Below, piece by piece: positions 1 to 5,769 of a stretch of 6,538 bases of DNA. The stretch covers positions 1 through 6,538 of the forward strand of contig JALWTZ010000203.1 in assembly GCA_026993285.1 (NCBI GenBank). Direction: 5' to 3'. The DNA comes from Lysobacterales bacterium (lineage in GTDB: Bacteria > Pseudomonadota > Gammaproteobacteria > Xanthomonadales > S139-57). Position 1 is the stretch's first letter. Each line of letters begins with the position of its first letter. The notes under the pieces are model-generated. The model was not told the origin of the DNA, searched no databases, and worked only from the letters and a program-made list of their open reading frames with translations. A program made the position numbers and the translations under genes.

Positions 1-1165
1 CGGCCAGCATGGCGTGGAAGAAGCGGCTGAAGGCGTCGCTGTCACAGGCCATGACCTCGTCGAAACGGGTCACCTGCGGCTGGTCGGTGAAGAACAGGCC
101 GAACATGGCGCCCACCTGGCTGGTGGTGAAGGGGATGCCAGCCGCCTGCGCGCGCTGGCGCAGGCCTTCCAGCAGGGTGGTGGTTTTTTCTTCCAGCGCC
201 TCGTAGAAGCCGGGCTGGCTGATCTGCTCCAGCGTGGCCAGGCCCGCGGCCATGGCCACCGGGTTACCCGAGAGGGTGCCGGCCTGGTAGACCGGCCCCA
301 GCGGGGCGATATGCTCCATGATGGCCCGCTTGCCACCGAAGGCGCCCACCGGCATGCCGCCGCCGATGACCTTGCCGAAGGTGGTCAGGTCCGGCTGCAC
401 GCCAAAACGCCCCTGGGCGCCGGTCAGCCCCACGCGGAAACCGGTCATCACCTCGTCGAAGATCAACACCACCCCGTACTGGTCGCACAGGCGGCGCAGG
501 CCGGGCAGAAAGCCTTCCACCGGCGGGATGCAGTTCATGTTGCCGGCCACCGGCTCGACGATGATGCAGGCCACTTCCTCGCCCACCTGTTGCAGGGCCT
601 GCTCCACCGCTGCCAGATCGTTGTAGGGCAGGGTCATGGTCAGATCGGCCAGCGGTGCCGGCACACCGGGGGAAGTGGGCACGCCCAGGGTCAGGGCGCC
701 GCTGCCGGCCTTGACCAGAAAGCTGTCGCCATGGCCGTGGTAGCAGCCCTCGAACTTGATGATGCGGTCGCGGCCGGTGTAGCCCCGGGCCAGGCGCAGC
801 GCGCTCATGGTGGCCTCGGTGCCGGAGTTGACCATGCGCACCATGTCCATGCCGGGAATCAGCGCGGCGATGCGTTCGGCCATTTCCACCTCCACCGCCG
901 TGGGCGCGCCGAAGCTCATGCCCCGGTCCACGGCTTCGTGCACGGCCCGCACCACCGCCGGGTGGTTGTGGCCCAGGATCATCGGCCCCCAGGAGCCGAC
1001 ATAATCCACATAGCGCCGGCCGTCCACATCCTCCATCCAGGCCCCTTCCGCCCGCTGGATGAACACCGGCGTGCCACCCACGCCACGGAAGGCGCGCACG
1101 GGGGAATTCACCCCGCCGGGAATGTGTTGCTGGGCCTGTTCAAACAATGCTGCGTTCTTGCTCAT
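1..1165 (-). CDS. hemL: glutamate-1-semialdehyde 2,1-aminomutase, C-terminus cut by window edge
   Basis: This PLP enzyme converts glutamate-1-semialdehyde to 5-aminolevulinate, the last step of the C5 route into heme and other tetrapyrroles, in the cytoplasm. The visible 388 residues match the family from end to end: MSKNAALFEQAQQHIPGGVN at the N-terminus, VNSGTEATMSALRLARG near 112-128, YHGHGDSFL at 142-150, IIVEPVAGNMN at 201-211, the PLP-contacting FDEVMTGFR at 236-244, and TTFGKVIGGG, in which the PLP lysine falls at residue 265, the same number as in E. coli. About 38 residues of the usual roughly 426 should lie beyond base 1. The start at 1165 is supported by an AGGA 9 bases upstream. 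The gene lies 59 bases downstream of thiE on the same strand with no convincing terminator between, so the two are probably co-transcribed. The long opposite-strand open frame here is a shadow of its high G+C codons. The identification is very secure. Confidence 0.97.
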   Translation of the reverse strand, partial: MSKNAALFEQAQQHIPGGVNSPVRAFRGVGGTPVFIQRAEGAWMEDVDGRRYVDYVGSWGPMILGHNHPAVVRAVHEAVDRGMSFGAPTAVEVEMAERIAALIPGMDMVRMVNSGTEATMSALRLARGYTGRDRIIKFEGCYHGHGDSFLVKAGSGALTLGVPTSPGVPAPLADLTMTLPYNDLAAVEQALQQVGEEVACIIVEPVAGNMNCIPPVEGFLPGLRRLCDQYGVVLIFDEVMTGFRVGLTGAQGRFGVQPDLTTFGKVIGGGMPVGAFGGKRAIMEHIAPLGPVYQAGTLSGNPVAMAAGLATLEQISQPGFYEALEEKTTTLLEGLRQRAQAAGIPFTTSQVGAMFGLFFTDQPQVTRFDEVMACDSDAFSRFFHAMLA

Positions 1166-1224
1166 GGAAGCGGTTCCTGTGGTTGAAACGACATGGCGGG
1201 CATTCTGCCTTGTGGCCCGGCCGC

Positions 1225-1881
1225 TCACAAGCCCCGCGAGTGGAGGGTCTGGCTCAGCTCACGGGCGGCCGCCTCTGGCGTTTCGGCCAGAAACACGCCG
1301 GCGGATACCGCCAGCCAGCGCACGCCGCAGTCCAGCACCTGGCCGGCGTTGCCCGCGTGAATGCCGCCGATGGCCACCACCGGCTGTTGCAAAGCCCGGG
1401 CAGCCTGTCGCAGGGTGGCCGGTGAACAGGCCACGGCCTCGGGCTTGGTGCGGGAGGGAAATACCCGCCCAAAGGCCAGATAATCGGCCCCCGCCGCTTG
1501 CATGCGCCGGCCCCGTTGCAGATCGTTGTAGCAGGAAACACCGATGAGGGCGTCCGGCCCCAGCCGCTGCCGGGCCGTGGCCAGGGCGGCATCGTCGCGG
1601 CCCAGATGCACGCCATCGGCATTCACGGCGGCCGCCAGTGCCACATCATCGTTGATAATCAGCCCCGCGCCGGCGGCCCGGGTCAACCGCCGCAGGGCTT
1701 CCGCCTGCCGCAGGCGCTTGTGGTGGTCATTACTCTTGTCCCGGTACTGCAGCAGGCGGGCGCCACCGGCCAGTACCTGCTCGGCACGCGCCAGCAGGTC
1801 GGGCACATCGGCGGTGAGCACATACAGGCCACCTTCGGCCACCAGGGATGAATGCTTGTGTTTTGGGCCGTCTGCCGGCAT
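1225..1881 (-). CDS. thiE: thiamine phosphate synthase
   Basis: ThiE joins hydroxymethylpyrimidine diphosphate and thiazole phosphate to give thiamine phosphate, in the cytoplasm. The 218-residue protein is of normal family length for a TIM-barrel enzyme. It carries the family motifs in order: LQYRDK (44-49, phosphate and pyrimidine binding), INDD (76-79), GVHLGRDD (90-97), IGVSCYN (113-119), AFGRVFPSRTK (136-146), VAIGGI (169-174) and AVSAGVF (191-197). I chose the ATG at 1881 because it is in frame, has AGGA 9 bases upstream, and leaves only about 17 residues before the first barrel strand. The open frame continues upstream into the opposite-strand rubredoxin gene, but that extension has no ThiE-like content. 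The start lies 38 bases from the divergent rubredoxin start. It probably heads a thiE-hemL transcript. No TPP riboswitch is possible in so short a leader unless transcription starts inside the rubredoxin gene, and I see no thi-box there. Confidence 0.95.
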   Translation of the reverse strand: MPADGPKHKHSSLVAEGGLYVLTADVPDLLARAEQVLAGGARLLQYRDKSNDHHKRLRQAEALRRLTRAAGAGLIINDDVALAAAVNADGVHLGRDDAALATARQRLGPDALIGVSCYNDLQRGRRMQAAGADYLAFGRVFPSRTKPEAVACSPATLRQAARALQQPVVAIGGIHAGNAGQVLDCGVRWLAVSAGVFLAETPEAAARELSQTLHSRGL

Positions 1882-1884
1882 ATT
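1856..1884 (+). promoter_or_regulatory. candidate sigma70 promoter for rubredoxin gene
   Basis: TTGTGT (1856-1861) and CATATT (1879-1884) are separated by 17 bases and point toward the rubredoxin gene. The match is moderate (3/6 and 4/6). Transcription would begin near 1891, giving a leader of about 29 bases that contains the GGAG ribosome site. The -10 box overlaps the thiE start codon on the other strand. This is inferred from consensus only. Confidence 0.35.
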
Positions 1885-1911
1885 TCGCCATCCTGAACCG
1901 TTCACCGGAGA

Positions 1912-1939
1912 AACATAGCATGAGTGAGACCCCGTACAA
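1912..1939 (-). promoter_or_regulatory. candidate sigma70 promoter for thiE-hemL
   Basis: Read on the minus strand, TTGTAC (1939-1934) and TATGTT (1917-1912) are 16 bases apart and point toward thiE, with a predicted start near 1905. The match is moderate (3/6 and 4/6). The -35 box lies inside the rubredoxin coding region, which the 38-base intergenic gap makes almost unavoidable for any thiE promoter. Confidence 0.3.
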
Positions 1940-2105
1940 GCGCTACATGTGCATCGTCTGTGGCTGGATCTACGACGAGGAAAAGGGCGCGCCGGAAGAC
2001 GGCATTGCCCCCGGCACCCGCTGGGAAGATGTGCCGGATACCTGGACCTGCCCCGAATGCGGTGTGACCAAGGACGATTTCGAAATGGTGGAAATGGAAG
2101 ACTGA
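1920..2105 (+). CDS. rubredoxin
   Basis: This is a small one-electron carrier with a single iron bound by four cysteines. The 61-residue protein has CIVCG (C11, C14) and CPECG (C44, C47), the two iron-binding loops, with the typical aromatic core (Y9, W16, Y18, W34, W42) and the GIAPGTRWEDVPDTWTCPEC block. An acidic tail (EMVEMED) suits docking to a basic partner. There is no extra arginine after the second CxxCG, so it fits the AlkG2-type group that can serve alkane hydroxylases better than the AlkG1-type. That subtype call comes from memory of the family and is tentative. No rubredoxin reductase or alkane monooxygenase is in the window, so its partner is unknown. The ATG at 1920 has GGAG 9 bases upstream. 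An in-frame ATG at 1848 would add 24 residues unlike any rubredoxin and overlap thiE, so I rejected it. The name rubA is common in relatives but cannot be fixed here. Confidence 0.95.
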   Translation: MSETPYKRYMCIVCGWIYDEEKGAPEDGIAPGTRWEDVPDTWTCPECGVTKDDFEMVEMED

Positions 2106-2115
2106 TACCCGTTTT

Positions 2116-2137
2116 CAAAACAAGGCCGTTATCGGCC
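2116..2137 (-). terminator. weak intrinsic-type terminator for the gene at 2214-3191
   Basis: Read on the minus strand, a perfect 5-bp stem (GGCCG/CGGCC, 4-base loop, 2137-2124) is followed at once by the T-rich TTGTTTTG. The stem is short, so efficiency is uncertain. On the plus strand the same hairpin is followed by AGGGTTGG, so it would not be a standard terminator for the rubredoxin gene. Confidence 0.4.
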
Positions 2138-2138
2138 A

Positions 2139-2210
2139 GGGTTGGGCCGGCAACGGCATCGGTCCATGGCCCGTTGCCAGGTTCCTGGCAGCGGCAGTCC
2201 GGGGCAACCC
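2139..2210. repeat. nested inverted repeats between convergent genes
   Basis: Three inverted repeats pack into 72 bases. GGGTTG (2139-2144) pairs with CAACCC (2205-2210). GGCAACGG (2149-2156) pairs with CCGTTGCC (2171-2178). TGCCAGG (2175-2181) pairs with CCTGGCA (2184-2190). The last two share bases 2175-2178, so they are alternatives or partly unzip each other. No T-tract follows on either strand. It could slow or end transcription between the converging genes, or be the remnant of a palindromic repeat element. The pairing is seen directly; the function is not. Confidence 0.45.
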
Positions 2211-2213
2211 AGA

Positions 2214-3191
2214 TCAGGGAAAGTCCAGTTCCAGCGCTGGATAGCCGGCCTGTGAAAGGGCAAAGTTGGCCGCGCCAAAGGTGGCGATCAGCCGCCGTGT
2301 ACCCATATCCAGATGCAGGAAGCTGATGAAATCATTGGTACAGGCGACCGGGTTATACAGACATAGCCGGTTCATCAGTGGTGACTGGGCCACACACTCC
2401 TGTGGATAGGCGGCACAGCGGATTAACTGTGCGGCATCGTCACCATATTTCATGTCCATAAACTCTCGGCCGCCCGGTGATGGCCGGTCGCCATAGCCCA
2501 TGTCCAGCAAAAACTGGTCCAACGCTTGCCGATCCCGGCGAAATTGCAGGCCGAGTGTGCTTTTATAACCACTAAAATTACCACCCAGCAAGCCTTGAAC
2601 AATGCTGGCATAGACTTCCGGGTCTTCTTCCTCGGCGGCCTGGGGGGCTTCATCGGTGATTGTGGGCTGTGAGCTGGATATCGTGCCATCAAGCTCATAG
2701 TACTGTACCAGAAAATCCTTAATGGTCGGATTGTGGCAGAGTGCCACTATATGAACCACCAGTTCCTTGAACCGGGTATCAGTCAGCGATGAGCCCAGAT
2801 CATTCAGCTCATCCTGCGCTTGCATGTAATCCCAGCGAGTGGATTGTTCAAGGCAAGCATCTACCGGGCCCAGACTGTTGCTGTCATCCAGAAAAGGCTG
2901 AATATCTTGGGCAATCGCGGGATAGTGTTCCAGCAATTGTTGGCGTTTTTGCAGAAAATGCTCTCTGGTGTTGAGAACAGATAATGTGGGCTTGATGGTC
3001 GTTGTTGCTGAAAGGGTAAGTACTTGTGGTTTTGGGGGCGAAACAGGGCTGGATTGCGGGGTTGTTTTTTGTTTCACCGTGTCGGCAGCGTGTTCCAGAG
3101 CAGTCAGGGGTTTATGAGAAGGTGGGTTTGGCAGCCAGACAACGGCGATCAGAAAGCTTGCCAATAGTAAGGGAACAATCATTTTTTTCAT
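2214..3191 (-). CDS. hypothetical membrane-anchored or exported six-cysteine protein
   Basis: I do not recognise this 325-residue protein. The N-terminus MKKMIVPLLLASFLIAVVWL has a basic start and one hydrophobic segment (about 4-20). It could be an uncleaved anchor or a signal peptide; no lipobox cysteine is present. A Pro/Thr/Ser/Lys-rich linker (about 22-70) follows, then a largely helical-looking region with several aromatic pairs and an acidic stretch (TDEAPQAAEEEDPE, about 179-192). The six cysteines after the anchor are at 113, 152, 259, 266, 277 and 284; the last four form two C-x3-P-x2-C motifs (CAAYPQEC, CLYNPVAC), which suits disulfides in the periplasm. G+C is lower than in neighbours: one 60-base line (2881-2940) counts 47% against 62% for a line of oxyR. 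The start is uncertain: 3191 gives the classic signal but has no clear Shine-Dalgarno, and an in-frame ATG at 3206 adds MWVAS. It is divergent from oxyR and convergent with the rubredoxin gene. That it is a real gene is likely from its length, signal and cysteine pattern. Confidence 0.8.
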   Translation of the reverse strand: MKKMIVPLLLASFLIAVVWLPNPPSHKPLTALEHAADTVKQKTTPQSSPVSPPKPQVLTLSATTTIKPTLSVLNTREHFLQKRQQLLEHYPAIAQDIQPFLDDSNSLGPVDACLEQSTRWDYMQAQDELNDLGSSLTDTRFKELVVHIVALCHNPTIKDFLVQYYELDGTISSSQPTITDEAPQAAEEEDPEVYASIVQGLLGGNFSGYKSTLGLQFRRDRQALDQFLLDMGYGDRPSPGGREFMDMKYGDDAAQLIRCAAYPQECVAQSPLMNRLCLYNPVACTNDFISFLHLDMGTRRLIATFGAANFALSQAGYPALELDFP

Positions 3192-3328
3192 CGACGCAAC
3201 CCACATGCAATTCACGAGCCTCGATAAGACAGGCAAAATCCTAGCACAGCCAGCGTTAGTTGCTTGGGCTGGGTTTACCACCACGAATTGGGTATGCTCA
3301 GGGCCCGTTGACCGGCTGAGGCGGCCCC
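3192..3328. promoter_or_regulatory. divergent intergenic region between the hypothetical gene and oxyR
   Basis: These 137 bases must carry the promoters of both flanking genes. A TATGCT (3293-3298) could be the oxyR -10 box, but no good -35 lies at 16-18 bases. On the minus strand TAGGAT (3243-3238) is a possible -10 box for the hypothetical gene, also without a clear -35. The oxyR ribosome site is GAGG at 3318-3321. I could not fit the four-part ATAG/CTAT OxyR operator in the usual spacing. Confidence 0.4.
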
Positions 3329-4246
3329 ATGAACCTGAAAGACCTGAAGTACTTTGTCACCGTGGCCGAGCTGAAGCATTTCGGCCACGCGGCGGAAGCC
3401 TGCTTTGTCAGCCAGCCTACCCTGAGCATGCAGCTGAAGAAGCTGGAGGAATCCCTGGGCACACCCCTGCTGGAACGGCAGCCGCGCACGGTACTGCTCA
3501 CCGCCGCCGGCCGGGCGGTGTTGCCCAAGGCACGGGAGATCCTGCGCCTGAGCGAGGACATCCGCCGGGTGGCCACCCAGTTGCAGGACCCGGGCAAGGG
3601 TGAACTGCATCTGGGGGCCTTTCCCACCCTGGCGCCCTATCTCTTTCCCCATATCGTGCCGGGCCTGCGCGAGGCATATCCGCAGCTGCGCCTGTATCTG
3701 GTGGAAGAGAAAACCGAAACCCTGATCCAGCAGCTGGAAGGCGGCCAGCTGGATGCCGCCCTGCTGGCCGAGCCGGTGGACCATCCCCAGTTCGAGCATG
3801 CCTGCCTGTTCGAGGAGGATTTTCTGCTGGCTACTCCGGCCTCCCACCTGCTGGCAAAGGAAAAACAGGTACGCGCCGAAGCGCTGCAGGAAGAATCCCT
3901 GTTGCTGCTGACCGAAGGCCACTGCCTGCGGGACCAGGCCCTGGAGTTCTGCTCCCTGGCCGGTACCCGCGAGCGGGAGGAATTCCGTGCCACCAGCCTG
4001 GAAACCCTGCGGCAGATGGTGGCCTCCGGCATGGGCATCACCCTGTTGCCGCAGCTGACGGTACAGCCGCCGGTGCAGAACCCCGAAGGGCTGGCGCTGG
4101 TGCCCTTCGAAGCGCCGGCACCCAACCGCCGCATCGCGCTCTACTGGCGCAAGCACTCCCCGCTGCAGGCCTGGCTGCAAACCCTGGCCGGGCAGATTCA
4201 GGGCATGACCCGGGCCATGGGGCTGGTCTGCCAGCCGCAAGCCTGA
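3329..4246 (+). CDS. oxyR: peroxide-sensing LysR-family regulator OxyR
   Basis: OxyR is a tetrameric transcription factor that hydrogen peroxide activates by forming a disulfide; it then induces catalase, peroxiredoxin and related defence genes. The 305-residue length equals that of E. coli OxyR. The LysR winged helix-turn-helix fills residues 1-60 (MNLKDLKYFVTVAELKHFGH, then CFVSQPTLSMQLKKLEE). The redox loop TEGHCLRDQALEFC places the peroxidatic and resolving cysteines at C199 and C208, the same numbers as in E. coli, with H198 and R201 beside them and T100 and T129 also kept. That rules out the many LysR paralogs lacking the cysteine pair. The ATG at 3329 has GAGG 7 bases upstream. It is divergent from the six-cysteine hypothetical gene, and downstream is rpiA with its own promoter. 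I do not see the recG (as recalled for Pseudomonas) or sthA (E. coli) neighbour on the 3' side. Confidence 0.95.
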   Translation: MNLKDLKYFVTVAELKHFGHAAEACFVSQPTLSMQLKKLEESLGTPLLERQPRTVLLTAAGRAVLPKAREILRLSEDIRRVATQLQDPGKGELHLGAFPTLAPYLFPHIVPGLREAYPQLRLYLVEEKTETLIQQLEGGQLDAALLAEPVDHPQFEHACLFEEDFLLATPASHLLAKEKQVRAEALQEESLLLLTEGHCLRDQALEFCSLAGTREREEFRATSLETLRQMVASGMGITLLPQLTVQPPVQNPEGLALVPFEAPAPNRRIALYWRKHSPLQAWLQTLAGQIQGMTRAMGLVCQPQA

Positions 4247-4250
4247 GCAC

Positions 4251-4265
4251 GCCTGTATTTCAGGC
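4251..4265 (+). terminator. small hairpin after oxyR
   Basis: GCCTG, a 5-base loop TATTT and CAGGC form a perfect 5-bp stem 4 bases after the oxyR stop, followed by TATTGGTTGT, which is only partly T-rich. AGCCTG at 4240-4245, overlapping the stop codon, can pair with the same right arm as an alternative. It may be a weak terminator separating oxyR from rpiA. Confidence 0.3.
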
Positions 4266-4267
4266 TA

Positions 4268-4296
4268 TTGGTTGTCCCCGCAATCACGGGTATATT
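4268..4296 (+). promoter_or_regulatory. sigma70-type promoter of rpiA-rsmJ-dcd
   Basis: TTGGTT (4268-4273) and TATATT (4291-4296) are separated by exactly 17 bases, matching consensus at 3/6 and 5/6. Transcription would start near 4303, giving a leader of about 23 bases that contains the GGAG ribosome site. It lies in the only gap upstream of the three-gene block. Confidence 0.55.
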
Positions 4297-4301
4297 GCGG
4301 G
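4277..4301. promoter_or_regulatory. 8-bp perfect inverted repeat over the rpiA -10 box, possible operator
   Basis: CCCGCAAT (4277-4284) and ATTGCGGG (4294-4301) are perfect inverted repeats with a 9-base spacer. The right half covers the end of the -10 box and the left half lies in the promoter spacer, so a dimeric protein bound here would block polymerase. No regulator is identified; the size and spacing are only what a dimer site could look like. Confidence 0.4.
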
Positions 4302-4325
4302 CAGGTTTCCTTTTGGAGAAAAGTC

Positions 4326-4988
4326 ATGACTGACCAGAACCAGCTCAAGCAGCGCGTGGCCGAAGCCGCCCTGCAGTATGTGCCGGAAGACAGCATTATC
4401 GGGGTGGGCACCGGCTCCACCGTCAACTGCTTCATCGATGCCCTGGCCGGCATCAAGAACCGCATCCGTGGCGCGGTGTCCAGCTCGGAGGCCTCCACCG
4501 AGCGCCTGCACGGCCATGGCATCGAAGTGTTCGATCTCAACGATACCGGCCCGCTGTCGGTGTATATCGACGGCGCGGACGAGGTGGACCCCAACCTGCG
4601 CCTGACCAAGGGTGGCGGCGGGGCCCTGACCCGGGAAAAAATCGTCGCCGCCGCTTCCGACCGTTTCGTATGCATCGTGGATGAAAGCAAGCGGGTGCCG
4701 GTGCTGGGAGACTTTCCCCTGCCGGTGGAAGTCATTCCCATGGCCCGCAGCCTGGTGGCGCGCCACCTGGTGGGCATGGGCGGCCGGCCCGAGCTGCGCG
4801 AAGGCTTTGTCACCGACAACGGCAATGTGATTCTGGATGTGCACGGCCTGAAAATCGTCGACCCCCTGGCCATGGAACGGGCCATCAACAACCTGGCCGG
4901 CGTGGTCTGTTGCGGCATCTTCGCCCAGCAACAGGCCCATGTGGTGCTGGTGGGCAAGGCCGACGGCGTAGACACCCTGCGGCAGTGA
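4326..4988 (+). CDS. rpiA: ribose-5-phosphate isomerase A
   Basis: RpiA interconverts ribose-5-phosphate and ribulose-5-phosphate in the non-oxidative pentose phosphate pathway, supplying ribose for nucleotides. The 220-residue protein is one residue longer than E. coli RpiA (219). It shows IGVGTGSTV (25-33, phosphate loop), SSSEAST (52-58), the active-site block DGADEVDPNLRLTKGGGGAL (82-101) and TREK (102-105). D82, D85, K95 and E104 correspond to E. coli D81, D84, K94 and E103, each shifted by one. The ATG at 4326 has GGAG 7 bases upstream. The open frame reaches back to 4272, but that would place the start inside the promoter and add 18 residues foreign to the family. It is the first gene of a probable rpiA-rsmJ-dcd operon and overlaps rsmJ by four bases. 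Confidence 0.97.
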   Translation: MTDQNQLKQRVAEAALQYVPEDSIIGVGTGSTVNCFIDALAGIKNRIRGAVSSSEASTERLHGHGIEVFDLNDTGPLSVYIDGADEVDPNLRLTKGGGGALTREKIVAAASDRFVCIVDESKRVPVLGDFPLPVEVIPMARSLVARHLVGMGGRPELREGFVTDNGNVILDVHGLKIVDPLAMERAINNLAGVVCCGIFAQQQAHVVLVGKADGVDTLRQ

Positions 4989-5737
4989 TTCCCCTGTGCT
5001 GGCGGCGGGCAGAAGACCGCCTGACCGTACAGGCACAGGCCCGGGTGCTGGCCACCTCCGCCCTGCCGCTGGAAGCCGTGGCCACGGACCAGCTGGCCCT
5101 GTTGCTGGAAGACGGCAGCTGGCAACTGACCCTGCAGGGCCGGGGCTGGCACCCCGACTGGCTGCAACCCGACCGCCTGCGCCGCTACCGGCAGGCCAGC
5201 CTGAAGCGGGAAGCACTGGCGCGGGCCTGTGGCCTCAAGGCCGGGCAGCGGCCCGCCATCTGCGATGCCACCGCCGGGCTGGCGCAGGACGCCACCGTGT
5301 TGGCGGTGCTGGGCAGTGCCGTCACCCTGCTGGAAGCCCATCCGGTGGTCCACCTGTTGCTGCATCAGGCCTGGCGGCGTGCCTGTGAACACCCGGATTT
5401 CGGCCCCGCCTTCGCCCGCATGCGGCTTTTTCAAGGCGACAGCCTGCACTGGCTGCGGCAACAGGCCACCGCCCCGGACGTGATCTACCTCGACCCCATG
5501 TTCGCTCGGCATGACCTCAAGGCACAGGTGAGCAAGCCCATGCAACTGCTGCGCCGCTTGCAGGCCGACTGGCCGGTTAGCGCCAGCGAGGCGGAAGCCC
5601 TGTTGCGAGAGGCCCGGCAACGGGCCGGCCAGCGGGTGGTGGTCAAGCGCGCCCGCCGTGCCCCGCCATTGCTGGAGCCACCGCACCACGCCATCGAGGC
5701 GGGGAATTGTCGTTTTGACGTTTATATGAAAAACTGA
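4985..5737 (+). CDS. rsmJ: 16S rRNA m2G1516 methyltransferase RsmJ
   Basis: RsmJ transfers a methyl group from S-adenosylmethionine to N2 of G1516 in 16S rRNA. The 250 residues match the E. coli length. The methyltransferase fold is marked by motif I DATAGLAQDATVLA (94-107), the acidic end of the second strand LLEAHP (115-120), LFQGDSLHWL (148-157), the family signature DVIYLDPMF (165-173), and RVVVKRARRAPPL (217-229). The start is GTG at 4985, in the GTGA overlap with the rpiA stop, which implies translational coupling; no strong Shine-Dalgarno is visible. The upstream in-frame ATG at 4910 would add 25 residues read out of frame from rpiA, and the next internal Met is at residue 145, so GTG is the sensible choice. 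The protein is unusually rich in Leu, Ala and Arg, as expected at this G+C. Dcd follows after 32 bases. Confidence 0.93.
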   Translation: MIPLCWRRAEDRLTVQAQARVLATSALPLEAVATDQLALLLEDGSWQLTLQGRGWHPDWLQPDRLRRYRQASLKREALARACGLKAGQRPAICDATAGLAQDATVLAVLGSAVTLLEAHPVVHLLLHQAWRRACEHPDFGPAFARMRLFQGDSLHWLRQQATAPDVIYLDPMFARHDLKAQVSKPMQLLRRLQADWPVSASEAEALLREARQRAGQRVVVKRARRAPPLLEPPHHAIEAGNCRFDVYMKN

Positions 5738-5769
5738 GCGCCGTTTGCGCCAATGAGACAGGAATTGCC

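Noticed and set aside
14..1186. 390-residue plus-strand open frame antisense to hemL
   Set aside because: It lies wholly opposite a clearly identified hemL, is full of His/Gly/Ala/Gln as expected from reading high-G+C codons backwards, and shows no recognisable domain.
1848..1919. Earlier in-frame ATG for the rubredoxin gene
   Set aside because: The added 24 residues resemble no rubredoxin, overlap the thiE start, and the ATG at 1920 has a better ribosome site.
1882..1919. TPP riboswitch upstream of thiE
   Set aside because: The gap is only 38 bases and lacks the conserved thi-box elements.
3192..3328. OxyR autoregulatory operator in the gap upstream of oxyR
   Set aside because: ATAA- and CTA-like pieces occur near 3225 and 3241, but their spacing does not fit the ATAG/CTAT pattern with 7-base gaps.
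3275..4240. 321-residue minus-strand open frame opposite oxyR
   Set aside because: It is rich in Gln, Gly and Leu in patterns produced by reading oxyR codons backwards, and oxyR itself aligns residue for residue with its family.
4265..5689. 474-residue minus-strand open frame opposite rpiA and rsmJ
   Set aside because: Both plus-strand genes are secure with catalytic residues in place; the antisense frame is low-complexity and spans two unrelated genes.
5738..5769. GCGC-loop-GCGC mini hairpin between rsmJ and dcd as a terminator
   Set aside because: The stem is only 4 bp and no T-tract follows; it is more likely chance in G+C-rich DNA.
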